A DNA stretch of 53,279 nt from Bacteroidota bacterium (lineage in GTDB: Bacteria; Bacteroidota; Bacteroidia; Bacteroidales; Cfx3-03): the NCBI GenBank assembly GCA_013390605.1, contig JACAUB010000001.1, forward strand, positions 2,572,745 through 2,626,023, given 5' to 3'. Each line of letters starts with the position of its first letter. The stretch's first letter is position 1. Below, piece by piece: positions 35,187-46,200 of the stretch. A program made the position numbers and the translations under genes. The notes under the pieces were generated by a model. It saw only the letters and a program-made list of their open reading frames with translations. It did no database searches and was not told the DNA's origin.

Positions 35187-37274
35187 TTACGGTTTTTTAT
35201 AAATCATAGCATCATTTCGATATCCTGTTTTATTGAGATACCAATCTTTATACAGCGTTCCACCACTTATCGCCCATTCGGCAAAATGGAGATGTGCATT
35301 GATGATATCTGTCTTTTCATTTGGATAGTCGTAATGATCGGCAAAGCTTATGCCCCAAGGCATATTATTCTTTGTGCGGTAATATCTGCCTGATGCAGGA
35401 TCACTATTGTCACTTTGTGTACCGAAAAAGGCTCTATTTACAAGAGTTGTTGGAGCTTGATCGGCTAAATGAACCTCGCGACCTCTATCTCCATCTACAA
35501 AAATGAATGGATTATAAGGAGCTGTTCCAATGGATGATAAAGGACCAGGGCTTTTCAATTTTATGACAACATTTAAAGTGTCGGGACTGACCCAGGGAAC
35601 ACCCGGAGTTGTATTTGCACCGATACCACCTCCTATCTGTGGTAATAAATTAAACCCATTATCAGATAATATAACAACCGCATTATCCTGCCCTTTTTCT
35701 AAGCCGGTTATCGGATCAATATTTACAAGATTTGTCAATGATATAGGTAGACCTGTTTTTTTACTGGTCACTGTACATTTAGATACATATGAGGCAGGAA
35801 ATGGTAACTGGAATCCAAATCCATTTTTAAAGGAAGCGCCCATAGCACGCAATGATATCTGACCATCAATCTCTACAATTTGATTACTTGCATTCGAAAT
35901 CTGATTAAAATTACAGTCAATAACCATATCATTAAGGTCATAATCACCAAGGAACGGCCACATGTCTTCAAACGCAACCGAACCAAAAGTTCCTTTTGAA
36001 GGATAATATGAGTTGTATGCTTTTGTAGGATCATTGGGATAATCGTCAAAGTTATCTGGTACTCCGTCACCATCAGCATCCGAACCTTGATATGTTACAG
36101 GAGGAATACCGCTGGTATTAACATTTTGAATCGGGTTTGCTGTTACGTAATACATGCAGTCATTAAAATCCTGATCGCAGGAAGTCTGATCGCGACGCCA
36201 ATCTTCTACTGTTAGCAAGAATTTATATCTTGCACGATCGTATAAGAATAAGAAATGTTTTTTCAGATTATCATCGGCTTCCGGATTAAATTTCCAATCC
36301 GAGTATAATGTCCAACTGCCCGGAGTTACCTGATTATTAGAATATCCATTTGCAAAAAGTACCCAACCTATTGTAGTGTTCTTTGGAAATGACCCATCTA
36401 CGTTCGGTCCTTTCAACTTAACTTTATTACCTGAATGTAAATTTCCACCACTTCCGGGAAATGAACAATTCGGAAATATTACGTTCAATGCGGAAATATC
36501 AGCAACTGTTTTAGGAGGATTATCTGTTGGATAATAATAATATCCTAATGAGTTTAACCAACTAGCTCCTTCACTAATAAATGTTACCCAAACATCACAA
36601 TCATCAATCAATACTAAATTGGATTGATTCGCATTATTCAAAAGCTCGGGATGTTTTTTTCGGATGTCTTCACGTTCAGGAAGCATTGTATTGATATCAT
36701 TCAAAAAACTTGCATCAATAACATCATTAACAGGCTCTAAATATTTTGGCACACCACTACTATCCCAAGTCCCAAGAGGAGTTTTAATATTTGAAGCTGT
36801 AGTACTTTTAAAACCAGGACCGGCTTCTGCTGATTTAGTAACAGGATAACGTCCTCCTAATTTTAAAGCAATCTGTCCCAATTTAGCACTAACCTTTGTC
36901 TCATTGGGTAATCCCAGAAAATCGGTAGCCACTACAACCGAATCGAGATAATCTGGAAAAGTATAGGTTAAACTAATTGATCCATTTGCATCAGTTGATG
37001 CGGTAAGAATATCTTTACCACCACTTAGACGATAATCCGTAAGGATGTTAAACCTTACGTTTGACAGTGGTTTATCTTCATTATCAAGAGCTGTGATGCT
37101 GACAGGAAGATTTTTAATGGTAGAAAACTTAAAACTCGGACTCACGACTAAATCCTTACTAGCCTTTGCTATGTTCGGATTCGTAGGAATTCCTGTTAAG
37201 TTATCTTGCTGACAACTATTCAGCAAAAGTTCTGAAAGGCCTAATATCAATAAAAAAAACATAATTTTTTTCAT
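35187..37274 (-). CDS. LruC-domain (DUF4842) lipoprotein
   Basis: This 695-residue protein has a lipoprotein signal (KKIMFFLLILGLSELLLNSC, lipobox Cys21). An Ig-like or carboxypeptidase-regulatory-like segment (about 40-130) precedes a DUF4114-like middle containing WVLFANGY and FLFLYDRARYKFLLTVEDW. A Ca-binding type III repeat DADGDGVPDNFDDYP (about 400) leads into the LruC domain (about 430-690: FEDMWPFLGDYDLNDMVID and FKNGFGFQLPF). LruC-domain proteins in Bacteroidota are surface or periplasmic, often multi-domain; their function is not known. It has its own terminator. Confidence 0.85.
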   Translation of the reverse strand: MKKIMFFLLILGLSELLLNSCQQDNLTGIPTNPNIAKASKDLVVSPSFKFSTIKNLPVSITALDNEDKPLSNVRFNILTDYRLSGGKDILTASTDANGSISLTYTFPDYLDSVVVATDFLGLPNETKVSAKLGQIALKLGGRYPVTKSAEAGPGFKSTTASNIKTPLGTWDSSGVPKYLEPVNDVIDASFLNDINTMLPEREDIRKKHPELLNNANQSNLVLIDDCDVWVTFISEGASWLNSLGYYYYPTDNPPKTVADISALNVIFPNCSFPGSGGNLHSGNKVKLKGPNVDGSFPKNTTIGWVLFANGYSNNQVTPGSWTLYSDWKFNPEADDNLKKHFLFLYDRARYKFLLTVEDWRRDQTSCDQDFNDCMYYVTANPIQNVNTSGIPPVTYQGSDADGDGVPDNFDDYPNDPTKAYNSYYPSKGTFGSVAFEDMWPFLGDYDLNDMVIDCNFNQISNASNQIVEIDGQISLRAMGASFKNGFGFQLPFPASYVSKCTVTSKKTGLPISLTNLVNIDPITGLEKGQDNAVVILSDNGFNLLPQIGGGIGANTTPGVPWVSPDTLNVVIKLKSPGPLSSIGTAPYNPFIFVDGDRGREVHLADQAPTTLVNRAFFGTQSDNSDPASGRYYRTKNNMPWGISFADHYDYPNEKTDIINAHLHFAEWAISGGTLYKDWYLNKTGYRNDAMIYKKP

Positions 37275-37456
37275 AGCTCTTTTATTTTATCTTAAAATAT
37301 AAATTCCATTTTTATGCCAATATATTATACACTTGTTTATCAATTAGTTTATCAAAATAGTTTCAGAAAAATTGTCCTATTATGGAATTAAATTTCCATT
37401 CTGGAACAATAATTTTAATTTTATTATAGAAAAACATAATGCTTACATCTATTAAG

Positions 37457-39442
37457 TTACAAAACCAAATGAATGGATGTTCCTTCCTTGATCAGGAATT
37501 TCCGGATTTCAGAAGTAGTAAATTTAATTTCCACAGCTAGTTTGTCATTAACACGGGAAACGTTAATATCGAACATCTTTCCTGATGAGTGCACTTTCTT
37601 CAACATCATATAATTCCATGCTTTAGGTAAATGAGGAGTAATAGATAAAGCATTTAATCCTATTGGACGAAGTCCGAATAATCCCTCTGTAAAGATTCGG
37701 CAATACAATCCGCTTTCTGCTGCTAAATGTCGTTGTCCGCCTTCAGGATATGCTTCAACAGGATATGGAACATGTTCGCCAAGAAGTCTTCGATTTGAAT
37801 AATATTTCAAATGATCAAATGCTTTCTCTGTTTCACCCGCTGCAAATACACCTCGCAATGCATAAAGTGTTGAGCGATCCCAAAATGTCTGATCGCCTGA
37901 TTGAGTTGCGAGTCCATCATTTGTCCAAAGTTTTTGGGAGAACAGTGCGTCTATTGTACCTTCTTTACGATTGAAAATGCCAACAGTTAATGGAACACAT
38001 ATCCATGAACGAAGTACTGTGTTTCCATCATAATAACGATATGTAGAGAAACCATCAATAGTTGCACCAAAGAATTTCTCAATTGCCTCATTCATATTTT
38101 TTGCTTCTTTGGCATATTGTAAAAGTTGTTGTTTGGGTTTCTGCAAATCCTTACCAAGAAGGACTGCTGAATTTAAGGCATCATAGTACAATGATGAGGT
38201 GCATAAATTTGCTTTTCCTGAAGGGAAACGTCCCTCCAGTTCATCCGCATCGGAAGAAACGACTCCCTGCTGATTTATTTTTCGTTTACAATATTCAAGA
38301 CACCACTCAATTAAAGGCCATAATTGAGTAGCTTCAGCTTTATCACCTCGGGTCAACGCATATCGCGCTGCACCATAAGCTATCATTGCTGCATCACCAC
38401 GGTCACCGGCTCCATTCCATATATCTGTCCCCTCAGCGATGATAGAACTCGGTATTGGCTTGTATTCAGCATTCATAAAGCGTGCAAAATGAAGATAAGC
38501 GTTCAATGAAGCTTTATTTCCAACCTCATATCCAAGATATGGGAAAAATGGTCCTACATATTCAGCCTGGTCATTGGCCCAAATAGCTGCATAATAAGCT
38601 TCACCACCGGGACCATGCATAAACCCACCTTTCGTTTCATAAATACTTTCAGCCGTTCTTATTTTTGCAAAAGCAAAAGCGGTATTCAATACTGAATCAG
38701 GAGATTCAAAAACAAGATTATCACCAAAAGTATCAACAAGAGTTGAACGCAAAGCGGCTTCGTGGTCAGTATTAATCTCAGCAATCTTTTCAGTTTGCTT
38801 CCACCCCGAATAGCTTACGCCAAAAGAAAGCTGTTTTTGAGGTAATAAAAGGAAAGCACCATAACCTTTTGTCTCTATTCTGAGTTGATAGCTTCCATCA
38901 ACACCTTTAGTGGGTTCAGTTGTATATATCAGATTCTCATCAGGCACTTCAATAAGAATCTCTTTCTTTGTATTATTGATGAGTGAATAATTCTCGCAAT
39001 AAGCAGGCAAAGAAGTAGATGGAAATAATACTCGTGTTAATGCAATACTTCCGTTAAGTTCACTTTTCACCGTAATTAATCCATTATGTGAAATTGACTT
39101 CACCTGTTCTTTTACAACAGATTTGCCATTTATTAAAATATGGTCTATGATATCCGTTTTAAACTGCCGGGTGAGACTCGCATGAGTATTGTTAGGAATA
39201 GTTCGTAACATAGGCCAGACAATGGTTTTATTCATTTCGAAACCACCCTCTGTGTTTACGCCATATCTTATTACAACCGAAACCTTTTTACCACTCATTT
39301 CGATATGATCGGTATGGGGTATCCTGTTATCTATTTTCCATGTAATTATATTCTTTCCGGAAATAGTCCACCTGTTTTGTGCTATAGTTCGAACACCCAT
39401 AAAAAGAAACAGAACAATAGCTGGAAGTAGAATTTTTCGCAT
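37457..39442 (-). CDS. Secreted six-hairpin glycosidase-like protein
   Basis: This 661-residue protein has an N-terminal signal peptide (RKILLPAIVLFLFMGVRTIAQ), a beta-sandwich-like region (about 25-240) and an (alpha/alpha)6-barrel-like region (about 250-590) with GGFMHGPGGEAYYAAIWANDQAEY, GDRGDAAMIAYGAARYAL, SSDADELEGRFP and SGDQTFWDRSTLYALRG. Acidic residues in WANDQAEY and SSDADELEGR are candidates for catalysis, by analogy with six-hairpin glycosidases. The family resembles putative alpha-L-rhamnosidase/GH78-like or unclassified six-hairpin enzymes; I cannot assign the substrate. The protein ends with a small beta domain. It faces the same direction as the LruC gene but is not clearly co-transcribed. 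Confidence 0.75.
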   Translation of the reverse strand: MRKILLPAIVLFLFMGVRTIAQNRWTISGKNIITWKIDNRIPHTDHIEMSGKKVSVVIRYGVNTEGGFEMNKTIVWPMLRTIPNNTHASLTRQFKTDIIDHILINGKSVVKEQVKSISHNGLITVKSELNGSIALTRVLFPSTSLPAYCENYSLINNTKKEILIEVPDENLIYTTEPTKGVDGSYQLRIETKGYGAFLLLPQKQLSFGVSYSGWKQTEKIAEINTDHEAALRSTLVDTFGDNLVFESPDSVLNTAFAFAKIRTAESIYETKGGFMHGPGGEAYYAAIWANDQAEYVGPFFPYLGYEVGNKASLNAYLHFARFMNAEYKPIPSSIIAEGTDIWNGAGDRGDAAMIAYGAARYALTRGDKAEATQLWPLIEWCLEYCKRKINQQGVVSSDADELEGRFPSGKANLCTSSLYYDALNSAVLLGKDLQKPKQQLLQYAKEAKNMNEAIEKFFGATIDGFSTYRYYDGNTVLRSWICVPLTVGIFNRKEGTIDALFSQKLWTNDGLATQSGDQTFWDRSTLYALRGVFAAGETEKAFDHLKYYSNRRLLGEHVPYPVEAYPEGGQRHLAAESGLYCRIFTEGLFGLRPIGLNALSITPHLPKAWNYMMLKKVHSSGKMFDINVSRVNDKLAVEIKFTTSEIRKFLIKEGTSIHLVL

Positions 39443-39536
39443 ACGGGTTATCTTAAAAATATGTATAATTTAGTAAGCAGATTATCTAAAGACAAAATTG
39501 CTTCTTTTAATTCAAAAAAACCACGATAATCTTATT

Positions 39537-41843
39537 TTATTTTGCCTTAATTATCTTGACAACTTTCAACATTCCTTTATTTGCAGAAACGACACGAAGC
39601 AAATAACAACCCGGAGAAATAGACTGGGTGGAAAGAGTTGAAATAGTTTCTTTTATAGGAACATTGATCAACACGCGTCCCATCAAATCGCATATCTGGG
39701 CCCACAGCGTATTTTCTTTTTGCTGTGCGAAATCATCATATCGAATAGTCAATTGATCTTTAACCGGATTTGGATAAACAAATAATCCTTTCGAAGATGG
39801 GGATATTGGAATACCATCAGCTTTTGTACTTCCTTTATAATAAGAGAGGCCGCCTGAAAAATTACCAGCAACCATATCCAGAATACCATCATTATCTAAA
39901 TCAGCCATAGCCACTGCCGTACGCATTCCCAATTGGATATTTGCAAAAGGAGAATCTATTTCCTGAAATGTTCCATTCCAATTACCATCAATAGAACTAT
40001 AGGAATGAATGGTTCCTAAACCGGAGCCACAATATAAACGAGTATTTCCCTGCGCATCTCTGAAGAAATTTGGAACAGCATTTCCAAGATAGAGCTGCTG
40101 GTCTGAGACATTGACATGGCCTACAGAATCCGTAACTTGTGTAAATTGGGGTACATTAATCGTTCCTGTGTTTTTAAACCACCGTATTTTCCCATCTGCT
40201 TTTCCACAAAAAAGGTCGAGCAAACCATCTTTATCGGCATCAAAAAGCTGGGGGGCACAATCAGAGGGAACAGATATTCCACCAAAAGAGTCGTTATTCA
40301 AATAAAAATCAGGTGTACTACCATTTGCTGCTCTGTTTTTAAGTAACAATAGTTTCCCATCTTCCTTTCCAACAACAATTTCTAATTTACCATCACCATC
40401 AACATCACCCACTGTAGGGATAAGCGACTTTACTTTTAGTGATGACAATCCGGCAAGATCATTCGTTATCAATTTAAAAGATGGACTTGTCCTGGTACCA
40501 ATGTTTTTAAAATAAGCGATGGAAGCAATAAATTCACAGTTTAAGGTTCCCCACTGGTCCCGGCTACATCCATTCCAGTTGCCCCAATTACCAACAAGTA
40601 AGTCAGTTAGTCCATCCCCATCGAGGTCGACCAAAACTGGATAAGCGCCTGACCCTAAATCAATCATATCGCTTTGTAAGAAATTCTTTGTAGATAACGT
40701 AAATTCGGGTACAGCTGCAGTTCCTGTATTAAGATAGAGCCACACGCTGCTTTGATTTGCACTTTTTTGAATATTGGGATCAAATGACGAAACCAATAAA
40801 TCTTTTAGTCCATCGTTATTAACATCAATTAATGCACAAACAGGAAATTCCATGAGATGAATAGGATTGGCACCTTTGGGGTATGTAGAATCACGCGCTA
40901 TAATATTAGCAGCCTGCAGGGTTCCCCCATTCACTAAAAGCGCTATATCCGGATAATCTACATCACCCAGCAAGATATCTTTAACCCCATCATTATTAAC
41001 ATCGAAAGCCAAAAAAGTGGAGCCGTTATGTTTTGATTCCGCTGATGAAGCTTTTTGATCCTTCAATAACAAAGGTTCGCTTTTTGTTTTAACCTCTTCA
41101 GATTTAGAGCATTGGTTTAATATAATTTGATTACTCTCTGCCGAAATAGCAAACCTTCCCCAACAATCACTATAACGTTCGAATTCAAGGGTCGAAGCAT
41201 TTCCATACTTCTCCATTGAAACATTTCGATGCATCTCAACATAAGATCCTAAAACACTAAAAACCAGAATATCGAGATCACCATCACCATCTAAGTCTGC
41301 AATAGCCGGATAAACTACATTGGTAGCCGGAATTTGAGATGTAACAGTTCCGTAAAGTGATTTTAAAACTGTGGATGACTGTGTATCAAATGAGAGTTTC
41401 GTTGTAGATGTATTTCGGTAAACCTTTATTCCAGAAGGGTAACGATAAGTAAAAATATCCTCTTTCCCATCTCCATCATAGTCTACCAATTGAAACCAAT
41501 GCTCCATTTTCGGAAAAGCTGATGCATATTGCGGGGCATACTCATATTTAATTTCGCCCACTCCACCTTTATTCAAAAAAGGTAGAATTTTATATCCATG
41601 TCGATCAAAAATAACCAGATCTTTTTTTCCATCCATATCAAGATCTATCGATCCAAACTGACAACTATTGAGGCCGCCAACCCAAGGTGTAGCAATAGCT
41701 TTATTTGCAATATCATACACCGGAACCTGTAGCTTCTGTTCCAGCGAAACAGGAAATTGTTGAGCATTTATTTTTTGAGATACAAATAATAACAAAAAAC
41801 TTAACATACAAAGAAACAGTCTTTTCTCATATCTTTGTACCAT
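39537..41843 (-). CDS. FG-GAP/VCBS repeat secreted protein with T9SS sorting domain
   Basis: Starting at the ATG at 41843 gives about 768 residues: signal peptide VQRYEKRLFLCMLSFLLLF ending near NAQQ, then at least nine Ca-binding FG-GAP motifs of the DxDxDG-x2-D type (DLDMDGKKDLVIF, DYDGDGKEDIF, DLDGDGDLDILVF, DVNNDGVKDILLG, DVNNDGLKDLLVS, DLDGDGLTDLLVG, DVDGDGKLEIVVG, DADKDGLLDLFCG, DLDNDGILDMVAG), predicting a beta-propeller fold. The last ~80 residues (VYPNPVKDQLTIRYDD and CYLLRVVSANKGMLKVVKIIK) form a type A T9SS sorting domain. It is therefore exported across the outer membrane and probably surface-attached. A much longer upstream reading frame exists but overlaps the divergent gene and lacks signal-peptide sense. 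Confidence 0.85.
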   Translation of the reverse strand: MVQRYEKRLFLCMLSFLLLFVSQKINAQQFPVSLEQKLQVPVYDIANKAIATPWVGGLNSCQFGSIDLDMDGKKDLVIFDRHGYKILPFLNKGGVGEIKYEYAPQYASAFPKMEHWFQLVDYDGDGKEDIFTYRYPSGIKVYRNTSTTKLSFDTQSSTVLKSLYGTVTSQIPATNVVYPAIADLDGDGDLDILVFSVLGSYVEMHRNVSMEKYGNASTLEFERYSDCWGRFAISAESNQIILNQCSKSEEVKTKSEPLLLKDQKASSAESKHNGSTFLAFDVNNDGVKDILLGDVDYPDIALLVNGGTLQAANIIARDSTYPKGANPIHLMEFPVCALIDVNNDGLKDLLVSSFDPNIQKSANQSSVWLYLNTGTAAVPEFTLSTKNFLQSDMIDLGSGAYPVLVDLDGDGLTDLLVGNWGNWNGCSRDQWGTLNCEFIASIAYFKNIGTRTSPSFKLITNDLAGLSSLKVKSLIPTVGDVDGDGKLEIVVGKEDGKLLLLKNRAANGSTPDFYLNNDSFGGISVPSDCAPQLFDADKDGLLDLFCGKADGKIRWFKNTGTINVPQFTQVTDSVGHVNVSDQQLYLGNAVPNFFRDAQGNTRLYCGSGLGTIHSYSSIDGNWNGTFQEIDSPFANIQLGMRTAVAMADLDNDGILDMVAGNFSGGLSYYKGSTKADGIPISPSSKGLFVYPNPVKDQLTIRYDDFAQQKENTLWAQICDLMGRVLINVPIKETISTLSTQSISPGCYLLRVVSANKGMLKVVKIIKAK
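41830..41837 (+). promoter_or_regulatory. -7 promoter element of the CorC-type gene
   Basis: TATCTTTG matches TAnnTTTG and ends four bases before the ATG at 41842; it lies inside the beginning of the divergent gene. Confidence 0.6.
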
Positions 41844-43140
41844 GGAAGGATTTATAATACTTATACTCATTTTACTTAACGGTAGTTTTGCCTTATCTGA
41901 GATTGCGCTCATTTCTGCAAAGAAAACAAAAATCATTGAGATTGCGCGAAAGAATGATCGGAGAGCCCAAAAGGTTTTGCGTTTATTAGAAAAACCAGAA
42001 CGTTTTTTATCCAGTTTGCAAATCGGAATGACCATTATTGGTATCACTACCGGTGCATATTCAGGTACAACAATGGCTGAAGATCTTACCCCCTTTTTAC
42101 AAAACTTCCCTTTCATTGGAATGCAGGCTCATAATATTAGTTTTATTCTTATTATCACCATTGTTACTTACTTTTCAATACTCATTGGAGAATTGCTACC
42201 AAAAACGGTTAGCATGAATAACCCTGAGCCCATTGCACTCTTCGTTGCTCCTGCTGTATTGATATTTACTAAAATCACATTTCCCATTGAGATATTTCTT
42301 AGCTTCAGTATTCGTATCATTCAAAAGGTTTTACATCTGCCAACACGCAATGAGAATCACATATCGGAAGAGGAATTAAAGATAATGATTAGAATGGCGA
42401 ATCAACAAGGAACATTAGAAAAAAGCGAAACCAAAATATTACACAATGTATTTAGGATGGGCGATAGAAGAGCACGTAATATTATGACCCATCGTAGCGA
42501 TGTTCAATTTGTTGATTCCAGTATATCAAAAACCGATCTCTTTGAATTTGTCCGCGAACACCCATACAGCTATTACCCGGTCTGTAACGGATCCTTTGAT
42601 GATATTGCAGGTGTATTATCACTAAAAAAGTTATTGCGAATTTCTAATGAACCAGATTTTGTAATTGAACATGCTCTCGAACCGCCTATTTTTATTCCTG
42701 AAACACTTGAAGTATTACAAATTATTGAAATATTCAGAAAGAACAAAAAATATGTTGGTCTCGTCGTTAATGAATTTGGTGATTTTGAGGGTATTGTCAC
42801 CCTTCATGATTTAACAGAAAATGTTTTTGGTCAGTTACCGGGAAGCGATCAGCCATTTGATCCGATGCTTGTAAAACGTGATGATGGTTCTTTTTTAGCC
42901 GATGGAAGCATCATGCTTGACGAGTTAATTGAACAAACAGGTTTCTCGTTAAACTTAGAGGATTATCAACAACTTAACCTAGCTGGTTTTATTATAGAAT
43001 ATCTTGAAAAATTACCGGTAACCGGTGAAGTATTTGAATATTCGAACTTCCGGTTTGAGATAGTAGATATGGATCAATTCAAAATCGATAAGGTTCTACT
43101 TTCACCTGTTGTCATCAAAAAAGACTTAGAATTAACATAA
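41842..43140 (+). CDS. CNNM/CBS-domain (CorC/HlyC-type) membrane transporter
   Basis: This 432-residue protein has the CNNM transmembrane domain (about 1-180, three to four helices; EGFIILILILLNGSFALSEIALISAKK and IGMTIIGITTGAYSG), two CBS motifs (about 205-325; MTHRSDVQFVD and KYVGLVVNEFGDFEGIVTLHDL) and a C-terminal CorC_HlyC domain (about 345-425; FLADGSIMLDELIEQTG). Family role: cation handling, mostly magnesium or cobalt efflux, at the inner membrane; specificity is not determinable. Its ATG overlaps by two bases the start codon of the divergent FG-GAP gene. Confidence 0.9.
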   Translation: MEGFIILILILLNGSFALSEIALISAKKTKIIEIARKNDRRAQKVLRLLEKPERFLSSLQIGMTIIGITTGAYSGTTMAEDLTPFLQNFPFIGMQAHNISFILIITIVTYFSILIGELLPKTVSMNNPEPIALFVAPAVLIFTKITFPIEIFLSFSIRIIQKVLHLPTRNENHISEEELKIMIRMANQQGTLEKSETKILHNVFRMGDRRARNIMTHRSDVQFVDSSISKTDLFEFVREHPYSYYPVCNGSFDDIAGVLSLKKLLRISNEPDFVIEHALEPPIFIPETLEVLQIIEIFRKNKKYVGLVVNEFGDFEGIVTLHDLTENVFGQLPGSDQPFDPMLVKRDDGSFLADGSIMLDELIEQTGFSLNLEDYQQLNLAGFIIEYLEKLPVTGEVFEYSNFRFEIVDMDQFKIDKVLLSPVVIKKDLELT

Positions 43141-43198
43141 ATAGGCAGAAGTATTTGAATTCATATCAACAATAATTGTTAAATTGGATATCAACTAC

Positions 43199-43206
43199 TA
43201 TATTTG
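43199..43206 (+). promoter_or_regulatory. -7 promoter element of secDF
   Basis: TATATTTG matches TAnnTTTG, 44 bases before the start codon. Confidence 0.6.
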
Positions 43207-43250
43207 CAGCCCTGAAAAAAATCGAACAGCAAAATAAAAATTGATTACTC

Positions 43251-46200
43251 ATGCAGAACAAAGGTGCTATTAGGCTGTTTGCCATCGCTTTCGCAGTGGT
43301 TTGCCTCTATGAACTCTCTTTCAACATCTGGACAACCAATGTTGAGAGTAAAGCGAAGACTTTCGCTGATACAGAAGCTATCCACAAGCTTGCAAAAGAC
43401 CTTGCAAAAGGTGATATGGCAAAAGAAAATGTCATTTTAGATTCATTGGTTAAAGGAAAAGAGAAACATTATCTCGACTCAGTATCGACAAAAACTGTAC
43501 TTAACCTTGGTTTCAAAAAATTCACGTACAAAGACGTAAAAGAACGCGAGATTAATCTTGGACTTGACCTCAAGGGTGGTATGAATGTTACAATGGAGAT
43601 TTCTGTTGCTGACATTATCCGCGGTATGGCCGGTAACACGAAAAACCCGGTTTTCAACAAAGCCCTTGATATGGCTATCGAACGCGAGAAAAAAGAAGCT
43701 AAAGATATTGTTACCCTCTTTGGTCAAAGTTTCGCTCAAGTAGATCCAAATGCTCGTTTAGCGCCTATCTTCAATAGAGTTGAATATAGCGATCGTATCC
43801 ACCCAACTTCAACGAACAAAGAAGTATTAAAGGTCATCAGAGATGAAGCAAATAATGCAATCAGTCGTACCTTTAACATCCTTCGTGCTCGTATTGACCG
43901 TTTTGGTGTTGTACAACCAAACATTCAGAAGCTAGAGTCGAGCGACCGTATTCTTATCGAACTTCCAGGTATCAAAGAACCCGAACGTGTTAGAAAATTG
44001 CTACAGGGATCGGCTAAACTAGAATTCTGGGAAACCTATAAGATGAAAGATGTTGTTCCTTACCTCATGGAAGCCAACAACAGGCTTGCAGGTATGGAGG
44101 TTCTTTCTGATTCTACAAAAAAGAATGACTCGGTTAAAAAAGCTGATTCTTCAAAAGTAGCACCTGCTGCTAAAACAATTGCGAAAGCAACTCCTGCTAA
44201 GAAAGCTGAACCTGCTAAAGTTGATGCGTCTAAAACAAAGAATGCACTTCTTGAAAAGTTAGGTGAAGCTAAAAAAGCAACAGAAGGAAAAGGAAACTTA
44301 TCTGACAAAGCAAAAAAGAATAATCTGTTTGCTTATCTGATGCCAAACGTTGATAGACAATCAGGCCAACCAGGCCCTGGATCTACAGTTGGTTATGCTT
44401 CTATAAAAGATACGGCTGCTATCAACAAAATGTTGAAAGTAGTAAAAGAATCATTCCCTAAGAATATGATTCTTGCATGGACTGTTAAACCTGAAAAAAC
44501 GGCTCCTGATGTACTTGAATTAATTGCATTGAGAGTAACCAGTCGTGATGGTTCAGCACCTCTTGGTGGTGATGTTATTGTAAATGCACGTCAGGATTTC
44601 GATCAGAATGGTAAAGTCGAAATCTCAATGAAAATGAATAGCGAAGGTGCCCGTATATGGAAACGTTTAACAGGTGCTAACGTTGGAAACCAAATTGCTA
44701 TTGTACTCGACGGTTTTGTTTATTCAGCACCAAACGTTAACGATGAAATTCCAAATGGTAGTTCTTCTATTTCAGGAAGCTATTCAGTTGAAGAAGCACA
44801 AGACCTTGCAAACATATTACAAGCTGGTAAATTACCTGCTCCTGCACGTATTGTTCAGGAAGATGTAGTTGGTCCAACACTTGGTAAGGAAGCTATTCAG
44901 GCTGGTACCCTATCATTTATCATTGCATTCGTAATGGTTCTTCTTTACATGCAACTCTATTATGGTAAAGCCGGTTTAGTTGCAAATGTGGCATTACTTG
45001 TCAACTGCTTTTTCCTCTTCGGGGTACTTGCCTCACTTAAAGCGGTTCTAACACTTCCTGGTATTGCAGGTATCGTTATCACCATGGGTATAGCAGTGGA
45101 TGCGAACGTATTGATTTATGAACGAATACGAGAGGAACTTCGAAAGGGACAAGGGATGCGACTTGCGGTCAAGGATGGGTTCGGTCATGCGCTGAATGCA
45201 ATTATTGACGGTCACGCAACAGCTATTCTTACCGGTATTGTTTTATATGTATTTGGTTCCGGTCCTATTCAGGGTTTTGCTACCACTTTCGTAATCGGTT
45301 TGTTAACTTCACTGTTTACGGCTATTTTCATTCCACGTTTGATGTTGGAAAGAATGATGGATCGTAATAAAGTTATTACTTACGGTAATAAATTCACCAA
45401 TAACCTCTTTACTAAAGTAAACATCGACTTTCTAGGAATACGTAAGATACTTTATTGTGTTTCAGGTGTATTGATTATCATCAGTCTTATCTCTTTTGCA
45501 ACGAAAGGTTTAAATCTGGGAATTGACTTTACGGGAGGACGTTCTTATATCGTTCGTTTTGATCAACCAATCAAAACAAATGATATTCGTGAATCTTTAA
45601 CCAAACAATTTGGAGAAGGTTCGGAAGTAAAGACATTGGGAGCTTCTAATCAGGTCAAGATCACCACCAAATACAAAATCAATGAAGATAACCTCAAAAT
45701 TGATAACGAAATTGCCTTAAAATTATATGAGGCTTTAAAAACTAATTACGTCAACAAGCAAATTACCTTCGAAGAGTTTTCTGCTAAGAATGGTAAAATA
45801 GGGATCATGAATAGTCAGAAAGTAGGACCTACTATTGCCGCCGATATTAAAAACAAAGCGATAATGTCTGTATTTTTTGCACTGCTCATTATCTTCTCTT
45901 ATATCGCATTACGATTTAAAAAGTGGCAATATGGTTTAGGTGGTGTTATCTCTCTATTCCATGATACTTGTCTTGTTGTGGGTGTGTATTCAATCTTCGA
46001 TGGTATCTTACCTTTCCCTCTCGAAGCTGATCAGTCGTTCATCGCTGCATTACTTACCGTTATCGGTTACTCTATTACCGACTCTGTAATTATCTTCGAC
46101 AGAATACGTGAATACAATAAACTCTATCCAAAACGCGATTTGCTTAAGAACATGGACGAAGGTATTAACCATACCATTGGCCGTACGGTAAATACTTCAG

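Noticed and set aside
41844..42116. Upstream extension of the FG-GAP protein to a start at 42116
   Set aside because: The extra residues are the antisense of the CorC-type gene's membrane domain and would bury the signal peptide; start at 41843 is used.
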